From Lutraria lutraria (taxonomy: Eukaryota > Mollusca > Bivalvia > Venerida > Mactridae), in the NCBI GenBank assembly GCA_964023205.1, contig OZ026835.1, positions 24,751,817 to 24,815,816 on the forward strand: a stretch of DNA of 64,000 nt, in the 5' to 3' direction. The notes under the pieces were generated by a model. That model ran no database searches. It had not been told where the DNA came from and worked only from the letters and a program-made list of their open reading frames with translations. Of the stretch, positions 38,537 to 52,791 are shown one piece after another; positions within the stretch are counted from its first letter, which is position 1, and every line of letters begins with the position of its first letter. The position numbers and the translations under genes are program-made.

Positions 38537-39724
38537 ATGCAATTCGGTAATGCAAGTACATCAATGTACATGCACCAACATACTATTATACTTACTCACC
38601 TAATTATATGTATACTGATTCACCATGTGTCCGACTTACATACATATGTAACCGTCTATATAATTGATATTAAAACAAATTGTTACTTTAACACACGCGC
38701 TGCTTATGGAATTCACAGTAAGATACCTACGTACCATATGCACATTGCCGCCAACGACAACAACCCAACACGCAATGATAACACTATACAGCAGCCTTGA
38801 TTGGTACATAGTGCAACATATCAAACTAAAGCCATACGCCTTTCGTTACAGTAACCCCACGTGAAATGCGATTAACAATCGCTATTATTGCAGAAATGAA
38901 TATTAATTAATGCAAAACGTACACAATGCGCTGTTTCTATTTCATTTAAATTGCAAGAAACAAACGCCAAGCGATTGCGGAACTGTTTGAAGCCTGCATA
39001 ACACTAACGAATGAAAAAAGAAAGAAAAAAAAAAAGATCCGTGGCCGTCCTCGAACCCGCCACAAAAAGTCTGTCTGTCTCGAAAGCTTTCAATGTCCGA
39101 CGCTTTACCGACTGCGCCATAGCGGCACACTGTCTGACGAGAATCGGAACATATATATCAAGATTTTTGTGCACGTGTTCGGTTGAGTGGTTTCATATTA
39201 CTGTAAACTTGGCAAGTTTTACGATATCAGAAATTACTGTAAGAGACAAACATAATATATGACAAAAACATCCATTTCCCTTGGTGTCCTTGATGCTCGG
39301 TGGGTGCGTTTCCTATACATAATTGGGTTACTTCCCTTTGTCGATGATGCACGTTTATGCGTGTTCGTTACCTTCAGGGTGTGATAAAAATGAGCGCATA
39401 TTACCAAATATAAATCGACTCGACTGAATGCAATCTAAGAATGTGAAAACGAAGGAATGACATTTCAATAAAGTCGTCTTCTTACACATACCCATGCTTA
39501 TATAGTTGTTACCTAGCATGGGGCGTAGTGGGTGTTTGACACAAGACGGCCCCCAAATCAGTGGGACAGTTCTCTCCGCATATGCTTACTTACATTCTTA
39601 ATTTGTTAAGTTCGCAAATATATGAAACACAATTTCAACGCGGTGCCTGGTCTCCCTCATTCAATTTGGAATTGTTCTGCGATTAATCGGTTCCACTATT
39701 CTCAGACTGATAGTTTTTAAATAA
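38537..39724 (+). repeat. Satellite unit 33 (1,188 bp)
   Basis: Module 39036-39128, B-box mutant class. Markers: catacgcctttcg, tatacataatt, private tatagttgttacc. Confidence 0.95.
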
Positions 39725-40915
39725 ATGCAATTCGGTAATGCAAGTACATCAATGTACATGCACCAACATACTATTATACTTACTCACCTAATTATATGTA
39801 TACTGATTCACCATGTGTCCGACTTACATACATATGTAACCGTCTATATAATTGATATTAAAAGAAATTGTTACTTTAACACACGCGCTGCTTATGGAAT
39901 TCACAGTAAGATACCTACGTACCATATGCACATTGCCGCCAACGACAACAACCCAACACGCAATGATAACACTATACAGCAGCCTTGATTGGTACATAGT
40001 GCAACATATCAAACTAAAGCCATACGGCTGGTTTCGTTACAGTAACCCCACGTGAAATGCGATTAACAATCGCTATTATTGCAGAAATGAATATTAATTA
40101 ATGCAAAACGTACACAATGCGCTGTTTCTATTTCATTTAAATTACAAGAAACAAACGCCAAGCGATTGCGGAACTGTTTGAAGCCTGCATAACACTAACG
40201 AATGAACAAAGAAAGAAAAAAAAAAAGATCCGTGGCCGGCCTCGAACCCGCCACAAAAAGTCTGTCTGTCTCGAAAGCTTTCAATGTCCGACGCTTTACC
40301 GACTGCGCCATAGCGGCACACTGTCTGACGAGAATCGGAACATATATATCAAGATTTTTGTGCACGTGTTCGGTTGAGTGGTTTCATATTACTGTAAACT
40401 TGGCAAGTTTTACGATATCAGAAATTACTGTAAGAGACAAACATAATATATGACAAAAACATCCATTTCCCTTGGTGTCCTTGATGCTCGGTGGGTGCGT
40501 TTCCTATACGTAATTGGGTTACTTCCCTTTGTCGATGATGCACGTTTATGCGTGTTCGTTACCTTCAGGGTGTGATAAAAATGAGCGCATATTACCAAAT
40601 ATAAATCGACTCGACTGAATGCAATCTAAGAATGTGAAAACGAAGGAATGACATTTCAATAAAGTCGTCTTCTTACACATACCCATGCTTATATAGTTCC
40701 TACCTAGCATGGGGCGTAGTGGGTGTTTGACACAAGACGGCCCCCAAATCAGTGGGACAGTTCTCTCCGCATATGCTTACTTACATTCTTAATTTGTTAA
40801 GCTCGCAAATATATGAAACACAATTTCAACGCGGTGCCTGGTCTCCCTCATTCAATTTGGAATTGTTCTGCGATTAATCGGTTCCACTATTCTCAGACTG
40901 ATAGTTTTTAAATAA
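39725..40915 (+). repeat. Satellite unit 34 (1,191 bp)
   Basis: Module 40227-40319, majority class. Markers: private attaaaagaaattg, aaattacaag, gaatgaacaaag, aagctcgc. Confidence 0.95.
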
Positions 40916-42106
40916 ATGCAATTCGGTAATGCAAGTACATCAATGTACATGCACCAACATACTATTATACTTACTCACCTAATTATATGTATACTGATTC
41001 ACCATGTGTCCGACATACATACATATGTTACCGTCTATATAATTGATATTAAAACAAATTGTTACTTTAACACACGCGCTGCTTATGGAATTCACAGTAA
41101 GATACCTACGTACCATATGCACATTGCCGCCAACGACAACAACCCAACACGCAATGATAACACTATACAGCAGCCTTGATTGGTACATAGTGCAACATAT
41201 CAAACTAAAGCCATACGGCTGGTTTCGTTACAGTAACCCCACGTGAAATGCGATTAACAATCGCTATTATTGCAGAAATGAATATTAATTAATGCAAAAC
41301 GTACACAATGCGCTGTTTCTATTTCATTTAAATTACAAGAAACAAACGCCAAGCGATTGCGGAACTGTTTGAAGCCTGCATAACACTAACGAATGAACAA
41401 AGAAAGAAAAAAAAAAAGATCCGTGGCCGGCCTCGAACCCGCCACAAAAAGTCTGTCTGTCTCGAAAGCTTTCAATGTCCGACGCTTTACCGACTGCGCC
41501 ATAGCGGCACACTGTCTGACGAGAATCGGAACATATATATCAAGATTTTTGTGCACGTGTTCGGTTGAGTGGTTTCATATTACTGTAAACTTGGCAAGTT
41601 TTACGATATCAGAAATTACTGTAAGAGACAAACATAATATATGACAAAAACATCCATTTCCCTTGGTGTCCTTGATGCTCGGTGGGTGCGTTTCCTATAC
41701 GTAATTGGGTTACTTCCCTTTGTCGATGATGCACGTTTATGCGTGTTCGTTACCTTCAGGGTGTGATAAAAATGAGCGCATATTACCAAATATAAATCGA
41801 CTCGACTGAATGCAATCTAAGAATGTGAAAACGAAGGAATGACATTTCAATAAAGTCGTCTTCTTACACATACCCATGCTTATATAGTTCCTACCTAGCA
41901 TGGGGCGTAGTGGGTGTTTGACACAAGACGGCCCCCAAATCAGTGGGACAGTTCTCTCCGCATATGCTTACTTACATTCTTAATTTGTTAAGTTCGCAAA
42001 TATATGAAACACAATTTCAACGCGGTGCCTGGTCTCCCTCATTCAATTTGGAATTGTTCTGCGATTAATCGGTTCCACTATTCTCAGACTGATAGTTTTT
42101 AAATAA
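40916..42106 (+). repeat. Satellite unit 35 (1,191 bp), mosaic
   Basis: Module 41418-41510, majority class. Combines gacataca and atgttacc of the perfect T-stem subtype with aaattacaag and gaatgaacaaag of the other subtype. Confidence 0.95.
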
Positions 42107-43295
42107 ATGCAATTCGGTAATGCAAGTACATCAATGTACATGCACCAACATACTATTATACTTACTCACCTAATTATATGTATACTGATTCACCATGTGT
42201 CCGACATACATACATATGTTACCGTCTATATAATTGATATTAAAACAAATTGTTACTTTAACACACGCGCTGCTTATGGAATTCACAGTAAGATACCTAC
42301 GTACCATATGCACATTGCCGCCAACGACAACAACCCAACACGCAATGATAACACTATACAGCAGCCTTGATTGGTACATAGTGCAACATATCAAACTAAA
42401 GCCATACGGCTGGTTTCGTTACAGTAACCCCACGTGAAATGCGATTAACAATCGCTATTATTGCAGAAATGAATATTAATTAATGCAAAACGTACACAAT
42501 GCGCTGTTTCTATTTCATTTAAATTGCAAGAAACAAACACCAAGCGATTGCGGAACTGTTTGAAGCCTGCATAACACTAACGAATGAAAAAAGAAAGAAA
42601 AAAAAAGATCCGTGGCCGGCCTCGAACCCGCCACAAAAAGTCTGTCTGTCTCGAAAGCTTTCAATGTCCGACGCTTTACCGACTGCGCCATAGCGGCACA
42701 CTGTCTGACGAGAATCGGAACATATATATCAAGATTTTTGTGCACGTGTTCGGTTGAGTGGTTTCATATTACTGTAAACTTGGCAAGTTTTACGATATCA
42801 GAAATTACTGTAAGAGACAAACATAATATATGACAAAAACATCCATTTCCCTTGGTGTCCTTGATGCTCGGTGGGTGCGTTTCCTATACGTAATTAGGTT
42901 ACTTCCCTTTGTCGATGATGCACGTTTATGCGTGTTCGTTACCTTCAGGGTGTGATAAAAATGAGCGCATATTACCAAATATAAATCGACTCGACTGAAT
43001 GCAATCTAAGAATGTGAAAACGAAGGAATGACATTTCAATAAAGTCGTCTTCTTACACATACCCATGCTTATATAGTTCCTACCTAGCATGGGGCGTAGT
43101 GGGTGTTTGACACAAGACGGCCCCCAAATCAGTGGGACAGTTCTGTCCGCATATGCTTACTTACATTCTTAATTTGTTAAGTTCGCAAATATATGAAACA
43201 CAATTTCAACGCGGTGCCTGGTCTCCCTCATTCAATTTGGAATTGTTCTGCGATTAATCGGTTCCACAATTCTCAGACTGATAGTTTTTAAATAA
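42107..43295 (+). repeat. Satellite unit 36 (1,189 bp), mosaic
   Basis: Module 42607-42699, majority class. Starts with gacataca, private aaacaccaag, then matches unit 23 (gtaattagg, ttctgtccg, cacaattctc). Confidence 0.95.
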
Positions 43296-44485
43296 ATGTA
43301 ATTCGGTAATGCAAGTACATCAATGTACATGCACCAACATACTATTATACTTACTCACCTAATTATATGTATACTGATTCACCATGTGTCCGACTTACAT
43401 ACATATGTAACCGTCTATATAATTGATATTAAAACAAATTGTTACTTTAACACACGCGCTGCTTATGGAATTCACAGTAAGATACCTACGTACCATATGC
43501 ACATTGCCGCCAACGACAACAACCCAACACGCAATGATAACACTATACAGCAGCCTTGATTGGTAGATAGTGCAACATATCAAACTAAAGCCATACGGCT
43601 GGTTTCGTTACAGTAACCCCACGTGAAATGCGATTAACAATCGCTATTATTGCAGAAATGAATATTAATTAATGCAAAACGTACACAATGCGCTGTTTCT
43701 ATTTCATTTAAATTGCAAGAAACAAACTCCAAACGATTGCGGAACTGTTTGAAGCCTGCATAACACTAACGAATGAAAAAAGAAAGAAAACAAAAAGATC
43801 CGTGGCCGGCCTCGAACCCGCCACAAAAAGTCTGCCTGTCTCGAAAGCTTTCAATGTCCGACGCTTTACCGACTGCGCCATAGCGGCACACTGTCTGACG
43901 AGAATCGGAACATATATATCAAGATTTTTGTGCACGTGTTCGGTTGAGTGGTTTCATATTACTGTAAACTTGGCAAGTTTTACGATATCAGAAATTACTG
44001 TAAGAGACAAACATAATATATGACAAAAACATCCATTTCCCTTGGTGTCCTTGATGCTCGGTGGGTGCGTTTCCTATACGTAATTGGGTTACTTCCCTTT
44101 GTCGATGATGCACGTTTATGCGTGTTCGTTACCTTCAGGGTGTGATAAAAATGAGCGCATATTACCAAATATAAATCGACTCGACTGAATGCAATCTAAG
44201 AATGTGAAAACGAAGGAATGACATTTCAATAAAGTCGTCTTCTTACACATACCCATGCTTATATAGTTCCTACCTAGCATGGGGCGTAGTGGGTGTTTGA
44301 CACAAGACGGCCCCCAAATCAGTGGGACAGTTCTGTCCGCATATGCTTACTTACATTCTTAATTTGTTAAGTTCGCAAATATATGAAACACAATTTCAAC
44401 GCGGTGCCTGGTCTCCCTCATTCAATTTGGAATTGTTCTGCGATTAATCGGTTCCACAATTCTCAGACTGATAGTTTTTAAATAA
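43296..44485 (+). repeat. Satellite unit 37 (1,190 bp), mosaic
   Basis: Module 43797-43889 with interrupted downstream T run. First half matches unit 24 (tggtagatag, aaactcc), second half matches unit 25 (tatagttcc, ttctgtccg, cacaattctc). Confidence 0.95.
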
Positions 44486-45668
44486 ATGTAATTCGGTAAT
44501 GCAAGTACATCAATGTACATGCACCAACATACTATTATACTTACTCACCTAATTATATGTATACTGATTCACCATGTGTCCGACTTACATACATATGTAA
44601 CCGTCTATATAATTGATATCAAAACAAATTGTTACTTTAACACACGCGCTGCTTGTGGAATTCACAGTAAGATACCTACGTACCATATGCACATTGCCGC
44701 CAACGACAACAACCCAACACGCAATGATAACACTATACAGCAGCCTTGATTGGTACATAGTGCAACATATCAAACTAAAGCCATACGGCTGGTTTCGTTA
44801 CAGTAACCCCACGTGAAATGCGATTAACAATCGCTATTATTGCAGAAATGAATATTAATTAATGCAAAACGTACACAATGCGCTGTTTCTATTTCATTTA
44901 AATTGCAAGAAACAAACGCCAAGCGATTGCGGAACTGTTTGAAGCCTGCATAACACTAACGAATGAAAAAAGAAAGAAAAAAAAAGATCCGTGGCCGGCC
45001 TCGAACCCGCCACAAAAAGTCTGTCGAAAGCTTTCAATGTCTGACGCTTTACCGACTGCGCCATAGCGGCACACTGTCTGACGAGAATCGGAACATATAT
45101 ATCAAGATTTTTGTGCACGTGTTCGGTTGAGTGGTTTCATATTACTGTAAACTTGGCAAGTTTTACGATATCAGAAATTACTGTAAGAGACAAGCATAAT
45201 ATATGACAAAAACATCCATTTCCCTTGGTGTCCTTGATGCTCGGTGGGTGCGTTTCCTATACGTAATTGGGTTACTTCCCTTTGTCGATGATGCACGTTT
45301 ATGCGTGTTCGATACCCTCAGGGTGTGATAAAAATGAGAGCATATTACCAAATATAAATCGACTCGACTGAATGCAATCTAAGAATGTGAAAACGAAGGA
45401 ATGACATTTCAATAAAGTCGTCTTCTTACACATACCCATGCTTATATAGTTCCTACCTAGCATGGGGCGTAGTGGGTGTTTGACACAAGACGGCCCCCAA
45501 ATCCGTGGGACAGTTCTGTCCGCATATGCTTACTTACATTCTTAATTTGTTAAGTTCGCAAATATATGCAACACAATTTCAACGCGGTGCCTGGTCTCCC
45601 TCATTCAATTTGGAATTGTTTTGCGATTAATCGGTTCCACTATTCTCAGACTGATAGTTTTTAAATAA
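44486..45668 (+). repeat. Satellite unit 38 (1,183 bp)
   Basis: Module 44986-45072, 87-nt class. Same marker set as unit 26, including gataccctc. Confidence 0.95.
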
Positions 45669-46857
45669 ATGCAATTCGGTAATGCAAGTACATCAATGTA
45701 CATGCACCAACATACTATTATACTTACTCACCTAATTATATGTATACTGATTCACCATGTGTCCGACTTACATACATATGTAACCGTCTATATAATTGAT
45801 ATTAAAACAAATTGTTACTTTAACACACGCGCTGCTTATGGAATTCACAGTAAGATACCTACGTACCATATGCACATTGCCGCCAACGACAACAACCCAA
45901 CACGCAATGATAACACTATACAGCAGCCTTGATTGGTACATAGTGCAACATATCAAACTAAAGCCATACGGCTGGTTTCGTTACAGTAACCCCACGTGAA
46001 ATGCGATTAACAATCGCTATTATTGCAGAAATGAATATTGATTAATGCAAAACGTACACAATGCGCTGTTTCTATTTCATTTAAATTGCAAGAAACAAAC
46101 GCCAAGCGATTGCGGAACTGTTTGAAGCCTGCATAACACTAACGAATGAAAAAAGAAAGAAAAAAAAAGATCCGTGGCCGGCCTCGAACCCGCCACAAAA
46201 AGTCTGTCTGTCTCGAAAGCTTTCAATGTCCGACGCTTTACCGACTGCGCCATAGCGGCACACTGTCTGACGAGAATCGGAACATATATATCAAGATTTT
46301 TGTGCACGTGTTCGGTTGAGTGGTTTCATATTACTGTAAACTTAGCAAGTTTTACGATATCAGAAATTACTGTAAGAGACAAACATAATATATGACAAAA
46401 ACATCCATTTCCCTTGGTGTCCTTGATGCTCGGTGGGTGCGTTTCCTATACGTAATTGGGTTACTTCCCTTTGTCGATGATGCACGTTTATGCGTGTTCG
46501 TTACCTTCAGGGTGTGATAGAAATGAGCGCATATTACCAAATATAAATCGACTCGACTGAATGCAATCTAAGAATGTGAAAACGAAGGAATGACATTTCA
46601 ATAAAGTCGTCTTCTTACACATACCCATGCTTATATAGTTCCTACCTAGCATGGGGCGTAGTGGGTGTTTGACACAAGACGGCCCCCAAATCAGTGGGAC
46701 AGTTCTCTCCGCATATGCTTACTTACATTCTTAATTTGTTAAGTTCGCAAATATATGAAACACAATTTCAACGCGGTGCCTGGTCTCCCTCATTCAATTT
46801 GGAATTGTTCTGCGATTAATCGGTTCCACTATTCTCAGACTGATAGTTTTTAAATAA
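45669..46857 (+). repeat. Satellite unit 39 (1,189 bp)
   Basis: Module 46169-46261, majority class. Markers as unit 27: attgattaatg, cttagcaag, gatagaaatg. Confidence 0.95.
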
Positions 46858-48045
46858 ATGCAATTCGGTAATACAAGTACATCAATGTACATGCACCAAC
46901 ATACTATTATACTTACTCACCTAATTATATGTATACTGATTCACCATGTGTCCGACTTACATACATATGTAACCGTCTATATAATTGATATTAAAACAAA
47001 TTGTTACATTAACACACGCGCTGCTTATGGAATTCACAGTAAGATACCTACGTACCATATGCACATTGCCGCCAACGACAACAACCCAACACGCAATGAT
47101 AACACTATACAGCAGCCTTGATTGGTACATAGTGCAACATATCAAACTAAAGCCATACGACTGGTTTCGTTACAGTAACCCCACGTGAAATGCGATTAAC
47201 AATCGCTATTATTGCAGAAATGAATATTAATTAATGCAAACGTACACAATGCGCTGTTTCTATTTCATTTAAATTGCAAGAAACAAACGCCGAGCGATTG
47301 CGGAACTGTTTGAAGCCTGCATAACACTAACGAATGAAAAAAGAAAGAAAAAAAAAGATCCGTGGCCGGCCTCGAACCCGCCACAAAAAGTCTGTCTGTC
47401 TCGAAAGCTTTCAATGTCCGACGCTTTACCGACTGCGCCATAGCGGCACACTGTCTGACGAGAATCGGAACATATATATCAAGATTTTTGTGCACGTGTT
47501 CGGTTGAGTGGTTTCATATTACTGTAAACTTGGCAAGTTTTACGATATCAGAAATTACTGTAAGAGACAAACATAATATATGACAAAAACATCCATTTCC
47601 CTTGGTGTCCTTGATGCTCGGTGGGTGCGTTTCCTATACGTAATTGGGTTACTTCCCTTTGTCGATGATGCACGTTTATGCGTGTTCGTTACCTTCAGGG
47701 TGTGATAAAAATGAGCGCATATTACCAAATATAAATCGACTCGACTGAATGCAATCTAAGAATGTGAAAACGAAGGAATGACATTTCAATAAAGTCGTCT
47801 TCTTACACATACCCATGCTTATATAGTTCCTACCTAGCATGGGGCGTAGTGGGTGTTTGACACAAGACGGCCCCCAAATCAGTGGGACAGTTCTGTCCGC
47901 ATATGCTTACTTACATTCTTAATTTGTTAAGTTCGCAAATATATGAAACACAATTTCAACGCGGTGCCTGGTCTCCCTCATTCAATTTGGAATTGTTCTG
48001 CGATTAATCGGTTCCACAATTCTCAGACTGATAGTTTTTAAATAA
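46858..48045 (+). repeat. Satellite unit 40 (1,188 bp)
   Basis: Module 47357-47449, majority class. Markers: aatacaag, private ttacattaac, catacgactgg, gcaaacgtac, cgccgagcg. Confidence 0.95.
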
Positions 48046-49228
48046 ATGTAATTCGGTAATGCAAGTACATCAATGTACATGCACCAACATACTATTATAC
48101 TTACTCACCTAATTATATGTATACTGATTCACCATGTGTCCGACTTACATACATATGTAACCGTCTATATAATTGATATCAAAACAAATTGTTACTTTAA
48201 CACACGCGCTGCTTGTGGAATTCACAGTAAGATACCTACGTACCATATGCACATTGCCGCCAACGACAACAACCCAACACGCAATGATAACACTATACAG
48301 CAGCCTTGATTGGTACATAGTGCAACATATCAAACTAAAGCCATACGGCTGGTTTCGTTACAGTAACCCCACGTGAAATGCGATTAACAATCGCTATTAT
48401 TGCAGAAATGAATATTAATTAATGCAAAACGTACACAATGCGCTGTTTCTATTTCATTTAAATTGCAAGAAACAAACGCCAAGCGATTGCGGAACTGTTT
48501 GAAGCCTGCATAACACTAACGAATGAAAAAAGAAAGAAAAAAAAAGATCCGTGGCCGGCCTCGAACCCGCCACAAAAAGTCTGTCGAAAGCTTTCAATGT
48601 CTGACGCTTTACCGACTGCGCCATAGCGGCACACTGTCTGACGAGAATCGGAACATATATATCAAGATTTTTGTGCACGTGTTCGGTTGAGTGGTTTCAT
48701 ATTACTGTAAACTTGGCAAGTTTTACGATATCAGAAATTACTGTAAGAGACAAGCATAATATATGACAAAAACATCCATTTCCCTTGGTGTCCTTGATGC
48801 TCGGTGGGTGCGTTTCCTATACGTAATTGGGTTACTTCCCTTTGTCGATGATGCACGTTTATGCGTGTTCGATACCTTCAGGGTGTGATAAAAATGAGAG
48901 CATATTACCAAATATAAATCGACTCGACTGAATGCAATCTAAGAATGTGAAAACGAAGGAATGACATTTCAATAAAGTCGTCTTCTTACACATACCCATG
49001 CTTATATAGTTCCTACCTAGCATGGGGCGTAGTGGGTGTTTGACACAAGACGGCCCCCAAATCCGTGGGACAGTTCTGTCCGCATATGCTTACTTACATT
49101 CTTAATTTGTTAAGTTCGCAAATATATGCAACACAATTTCAACGCGGTGCCTGGTCTCCCTCATTCAATTTGGAATTGTTTTGCGATTAATCGGTTCCAC
49201 TATTCTCAGACTGATAGTTTTTAAATAA
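48046..49228 (+). repeat. Satellite unit 41 (1,183 bp)
   Basis: Module 48546-48632, 87-nt class. As unit 38 but gataccttc. Confidence 0.95.
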
Positions 49229-50417
49229 ATGCAATTCGGTAATGCAAGTACATCAATGTACATGCACCAACATACTATTATACTTACTCACCTAATTATA
49301 TGTATACTGATTCACCATGTGTCCGACTTACATACATATGTAACCGTCTATATAATTGATATTAAAACAAATTGTTACTTTAACACACGCGCTGCTTATG
49401 GAATTCACAGTAAGATACCTACGTACCATATGCACATTGCCGCCAACGACAACAACCCAACACGCAATGATAACACTATACAGCAGCCTTGATTGGTACA
49501 TAGTGCAACATATCAAACTAAAGCCATACGGCTGGTTTCGTTACAGTAACCCCACGTGAAATGCGATTAACAATCGCTATTATTGCAGAAATGAATATTG
49601 ATTAATGCAAAACGTACACAATGCGCTGTTTCTATTTCATTTAAATTGCAAGAAACAAACGCCAAGCGATTGCGGAACTGTTTGAAGCCTGCATAACACT
49701 AACGAATGAAAAAAGAAAGAAAAAAAAAGATCCGTGGCCGGCCTCGAACCCGCCACAAAAAGTCTGTCTGTCTCGAAAGCTTTCAATGTCCGACGCTTTA
49801 CCGACTGCGCCATAGCGGCACACTGTCTGACGAGAATCGGAACATATATATCAAGATTTTTGTGCACGTGTTCGGTTGAGTGGTTTCATATTACTGTAAA
49901 CTTGGCAAGTTTTACGATATCAGAAATTACTGTAAGAGACAAACATAATATATGACAAAAACATCCATTTCCCTTGGTGTCCTTGATGCTCGATGGGTGC
50001 GTTTCCTATACGTAATTGGGTTACTTCCCTTTGTCGATGATGCACGTTTATGCGTGTTCGTTACCTTCAGGGTGTGATAGAAATGAGCGCATATTACCAA
50101 ATATAAATCGACTCGACTGAATGCAATCTAAGAATGTGAAAACGAAGGAATGACATTTCAATAAAGTCGTCTTCTTACACATACCCATGCTTATATAGTT
50201 CCTACCTAGCATGGGGCGTAGTGGGTGTTTGACACAAGACGGCCCCCAAATCAGTGGGACAGTTCTCTCCGCATATGCTTACTTACATTCTTAATTTGTT
50301 AAGTTCGCAAATATATGAAACACAATTTCAACGCGGTGCCTGGTCTCCCTCATTCAATTTGGAATTGTTCTGCGATTAATCGGTTCCACTATTCTCAGAC
50401 TGATAGTTTTTAAATAA
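49229..50417 (+). repeat. Satellite unit 42 (1,189 bp)
   Basis: Module 49729-49821, majority class. As unit 39 but cttggcaag; private ctcgatggg. Confidence 0.95.
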
Positions 50418-51605
50418 ATGCAATTCGGTAATACAAGTACATCAATGTACATGCACCAACATACTATTATACTTACTCACCTAATTATATGTATACTGAT
50501 TCACCATGTGTCCGACTTACATACATATGTAACCGTCTATATAATTGATATTAAAACAAATTGTTACTTTAACACACGCGCTGCTTATGGAATTCACAGT
50601 AAGATACCTACGTACCATATGCACATTGCCGCCAACGACAACAACCCAACACGCAATGATAACACTATACAGCAGCCTTGATTGGTACATAGTGCAACAT
50701 ATCAAACTAAAGCCATACGACTGGTTTCGTTACAGTAACCCCACGTGAAATGCGATTAACAATCGCTATTATTGCAGAAATGAATATTAATTAATGCAAA
50801 CGTACACAATGCGCTGTTTCTATTTCATTTAAATTGCAAGAAACAAACGCTGAGCGATTGCGGAACTGTTTGAAGCCTGCATAACACTAACGAATGAAAA
50901 AAGAAAGAAAAAAAAAGATCCGTGGCCGGCCTCGAACCCGCCACAAAAAGTCTGTCTGTCTCGAAAGCTTTCAATGTCCGACGCTTTACCGACTGCGCCA
51001 TAGCGGCACACTGTCTGACGAGAATCGGAACATATATATCAAGATTTTTGTGCACGTGTTCGGTTGAGTGGTTTCATATTACTGTAAACTTGGCAAGTGT
51101 TACGATATCAGAAATTACTGTAAGAGACAAACATAATATATGACAAAAACATCCATTTCCCTTGGTGTCCTTGATGCTCGGTGGGTGCGTTTCCTATACG
51201 TAATTGTGTTACTTCCCTTTGTCGATGATGCACGTTTATGCGTGTTCGTTACCTTCAGGGTGTGATAAAAATGAGCGCATATTACCAAATATAAATCGAC
51301 TCGACTGAATGCAATCTAAGAATGTGAAAACGAAGGAATGACATTTCAATAAAGTCGTCTTCTTACACATACCCATGCTTATATAGTTCCTACCTAGCAT
51401 GGGGCGTAGTGGGTGTTTGACACAAGACGGCCCCCAAATCAGTGGGACAGTTCTGTCCGCATATGCTTACTTACATTCTTAATTTGTTAAGTTCGCAAAT
51501 ATATGAAACACAATTTCAACGCGGTGCCTGGTCTCCCTCATTCAATTTGGAATTGTTCTGCGATTAATCGGTTCCACTATTCTCAGACTGATAGTTTTTA
51601 AATAA
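50418..51605 (+). repeat. Satellite unit 43 (1,188 bp)
   Basis: Module 50917-51009, majority class. As unit 40 with cgctgagcg, private caagtgttacg and taattgtgtt, and cactattctc in place of cacaattctc. Confidence 0.95.
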
Positions 51606-52791
51606 ATGCAATTCGGTAATGCAAGTACATCAATGTACATGCACCAACATACTATTATACTTACTCACCTAATTATATGTATACTGATTCACCATGTGTC
51701 CGACTTACATACATATGTAACCGTCTATATAATTGATATTAAAACAAATTGTTACTTTAACACACGCGCTGCTTATGGAATTCACAGTAAGATACCTACG
51801 TACCATATGCACATTGCCGCCAACGACAACAACCCAACACGCAATGATAACACTATACAGCAGCCTTGATTGGTACATAGTGCAACATATCAAACTAAAG
51901 CCATACGGCTGGTTTCGTTACAGTAACCCCACGTGAAATGCGATTAATAATCGCTATTATTGCAGAAATGAATATTAATTAATGCAAAACGTACACAATG
52001 AGCTGTTTCTATTTCATTTAAATTGCAAGAAACAAACGCCAAGCGATTGCGGAACTGTTTGAAGCCTGCATAACACTAACGAATGAAAAAAAAAAGAAAA
52101 AAAAGATCCGTGGCCGGCCTCGAACCCGCCACAAAGTCTGTCTGTCTCGAAAGCTTTCAATGTCCGACGCTTTACCGACTGCGCCATAGCGGCACACTGT
52201 CTGACGAGAATCGGAACATATATATCAAGATATTTGTGCACGTGTTCGGTTGAGTGGTTTCATATTACTGTAAACTTGGCAAGTTTTAAGATATCAGCAA
52301 TTACTGTAAGAGACAAACATAATATATGACAAAAACATCCATTTCCCTTGGTGTCCTTGATGCTCGGTGGGTGCGTTTCCTATACGTAATTGGGTTACTT
52401 CCCTTTGTCGATGATGCACGTTTATGCTTGTTCGTTACCTTCAGGGTGTGATAAAAATGAGCGCATATTACCAAATATAAATCGACTCGACTGAATGCAA
52501 TCTAAGAATGTGAAAACGAAGGAATGACATTTCAATAAAGTCGTCTTCTTACACATACCCATGCTTATACAGTTCCTACCTAGCATGGGGCGTAGTGGGT
52601 GTTTGACACAAGACGGCCCCCAAATCAGTGGGACAGTTCTCTCCGCATATGCTTACTTACATTCTTAATTTGTTAAGTTCGCAAATATATGAAACACAAT
52701 TTCAACGCGGTGCCTGGTCTCCCTCATTCAATTTGGAATTGTTCTGCGATTAATCGGTTCCACTATTCTGAGACTGATAGTTTTTAAATAA
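51606..52791 (+). repeat. Satellite unit 44 (1,186 bp)
   Basis: Module 52105-52195 without internal T4 or longer. Markers: attaataatcg, acaatgagctg, agatatttg, tttaagatatcagc, tatgcttgttc, attctgagac. Confidence 0.95.
52105..52195 (-). pseudogene. tRNA-like module without the internal T4-T6 run (unit 44)
   Basis: The only complete copy where the run between the boxes is T3 (cacaaagtctg on the plus strand), so no internal Pol III stop is present. A and B boxes match consensus and a T8 follows. The module is 91 nt. Confidence 0.7.

Larger units (their letters stand above)
44486..51605 (+). repeat. Higher-order tandem trimer, two copies of 3,560 bp
   Basis: Units 38-40 are repeated as 41-43. 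Markers per trimer: first unit with gatatcaaaac, gcttgtgg, the 87-nt module, acaagcat, gagagcat, atccgtggg and atatgcaacac; second with attgattaatg and gatagaaatg; third with aatacaag, catacgactgg and gcaaacgtac. Confidence 0.85.
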
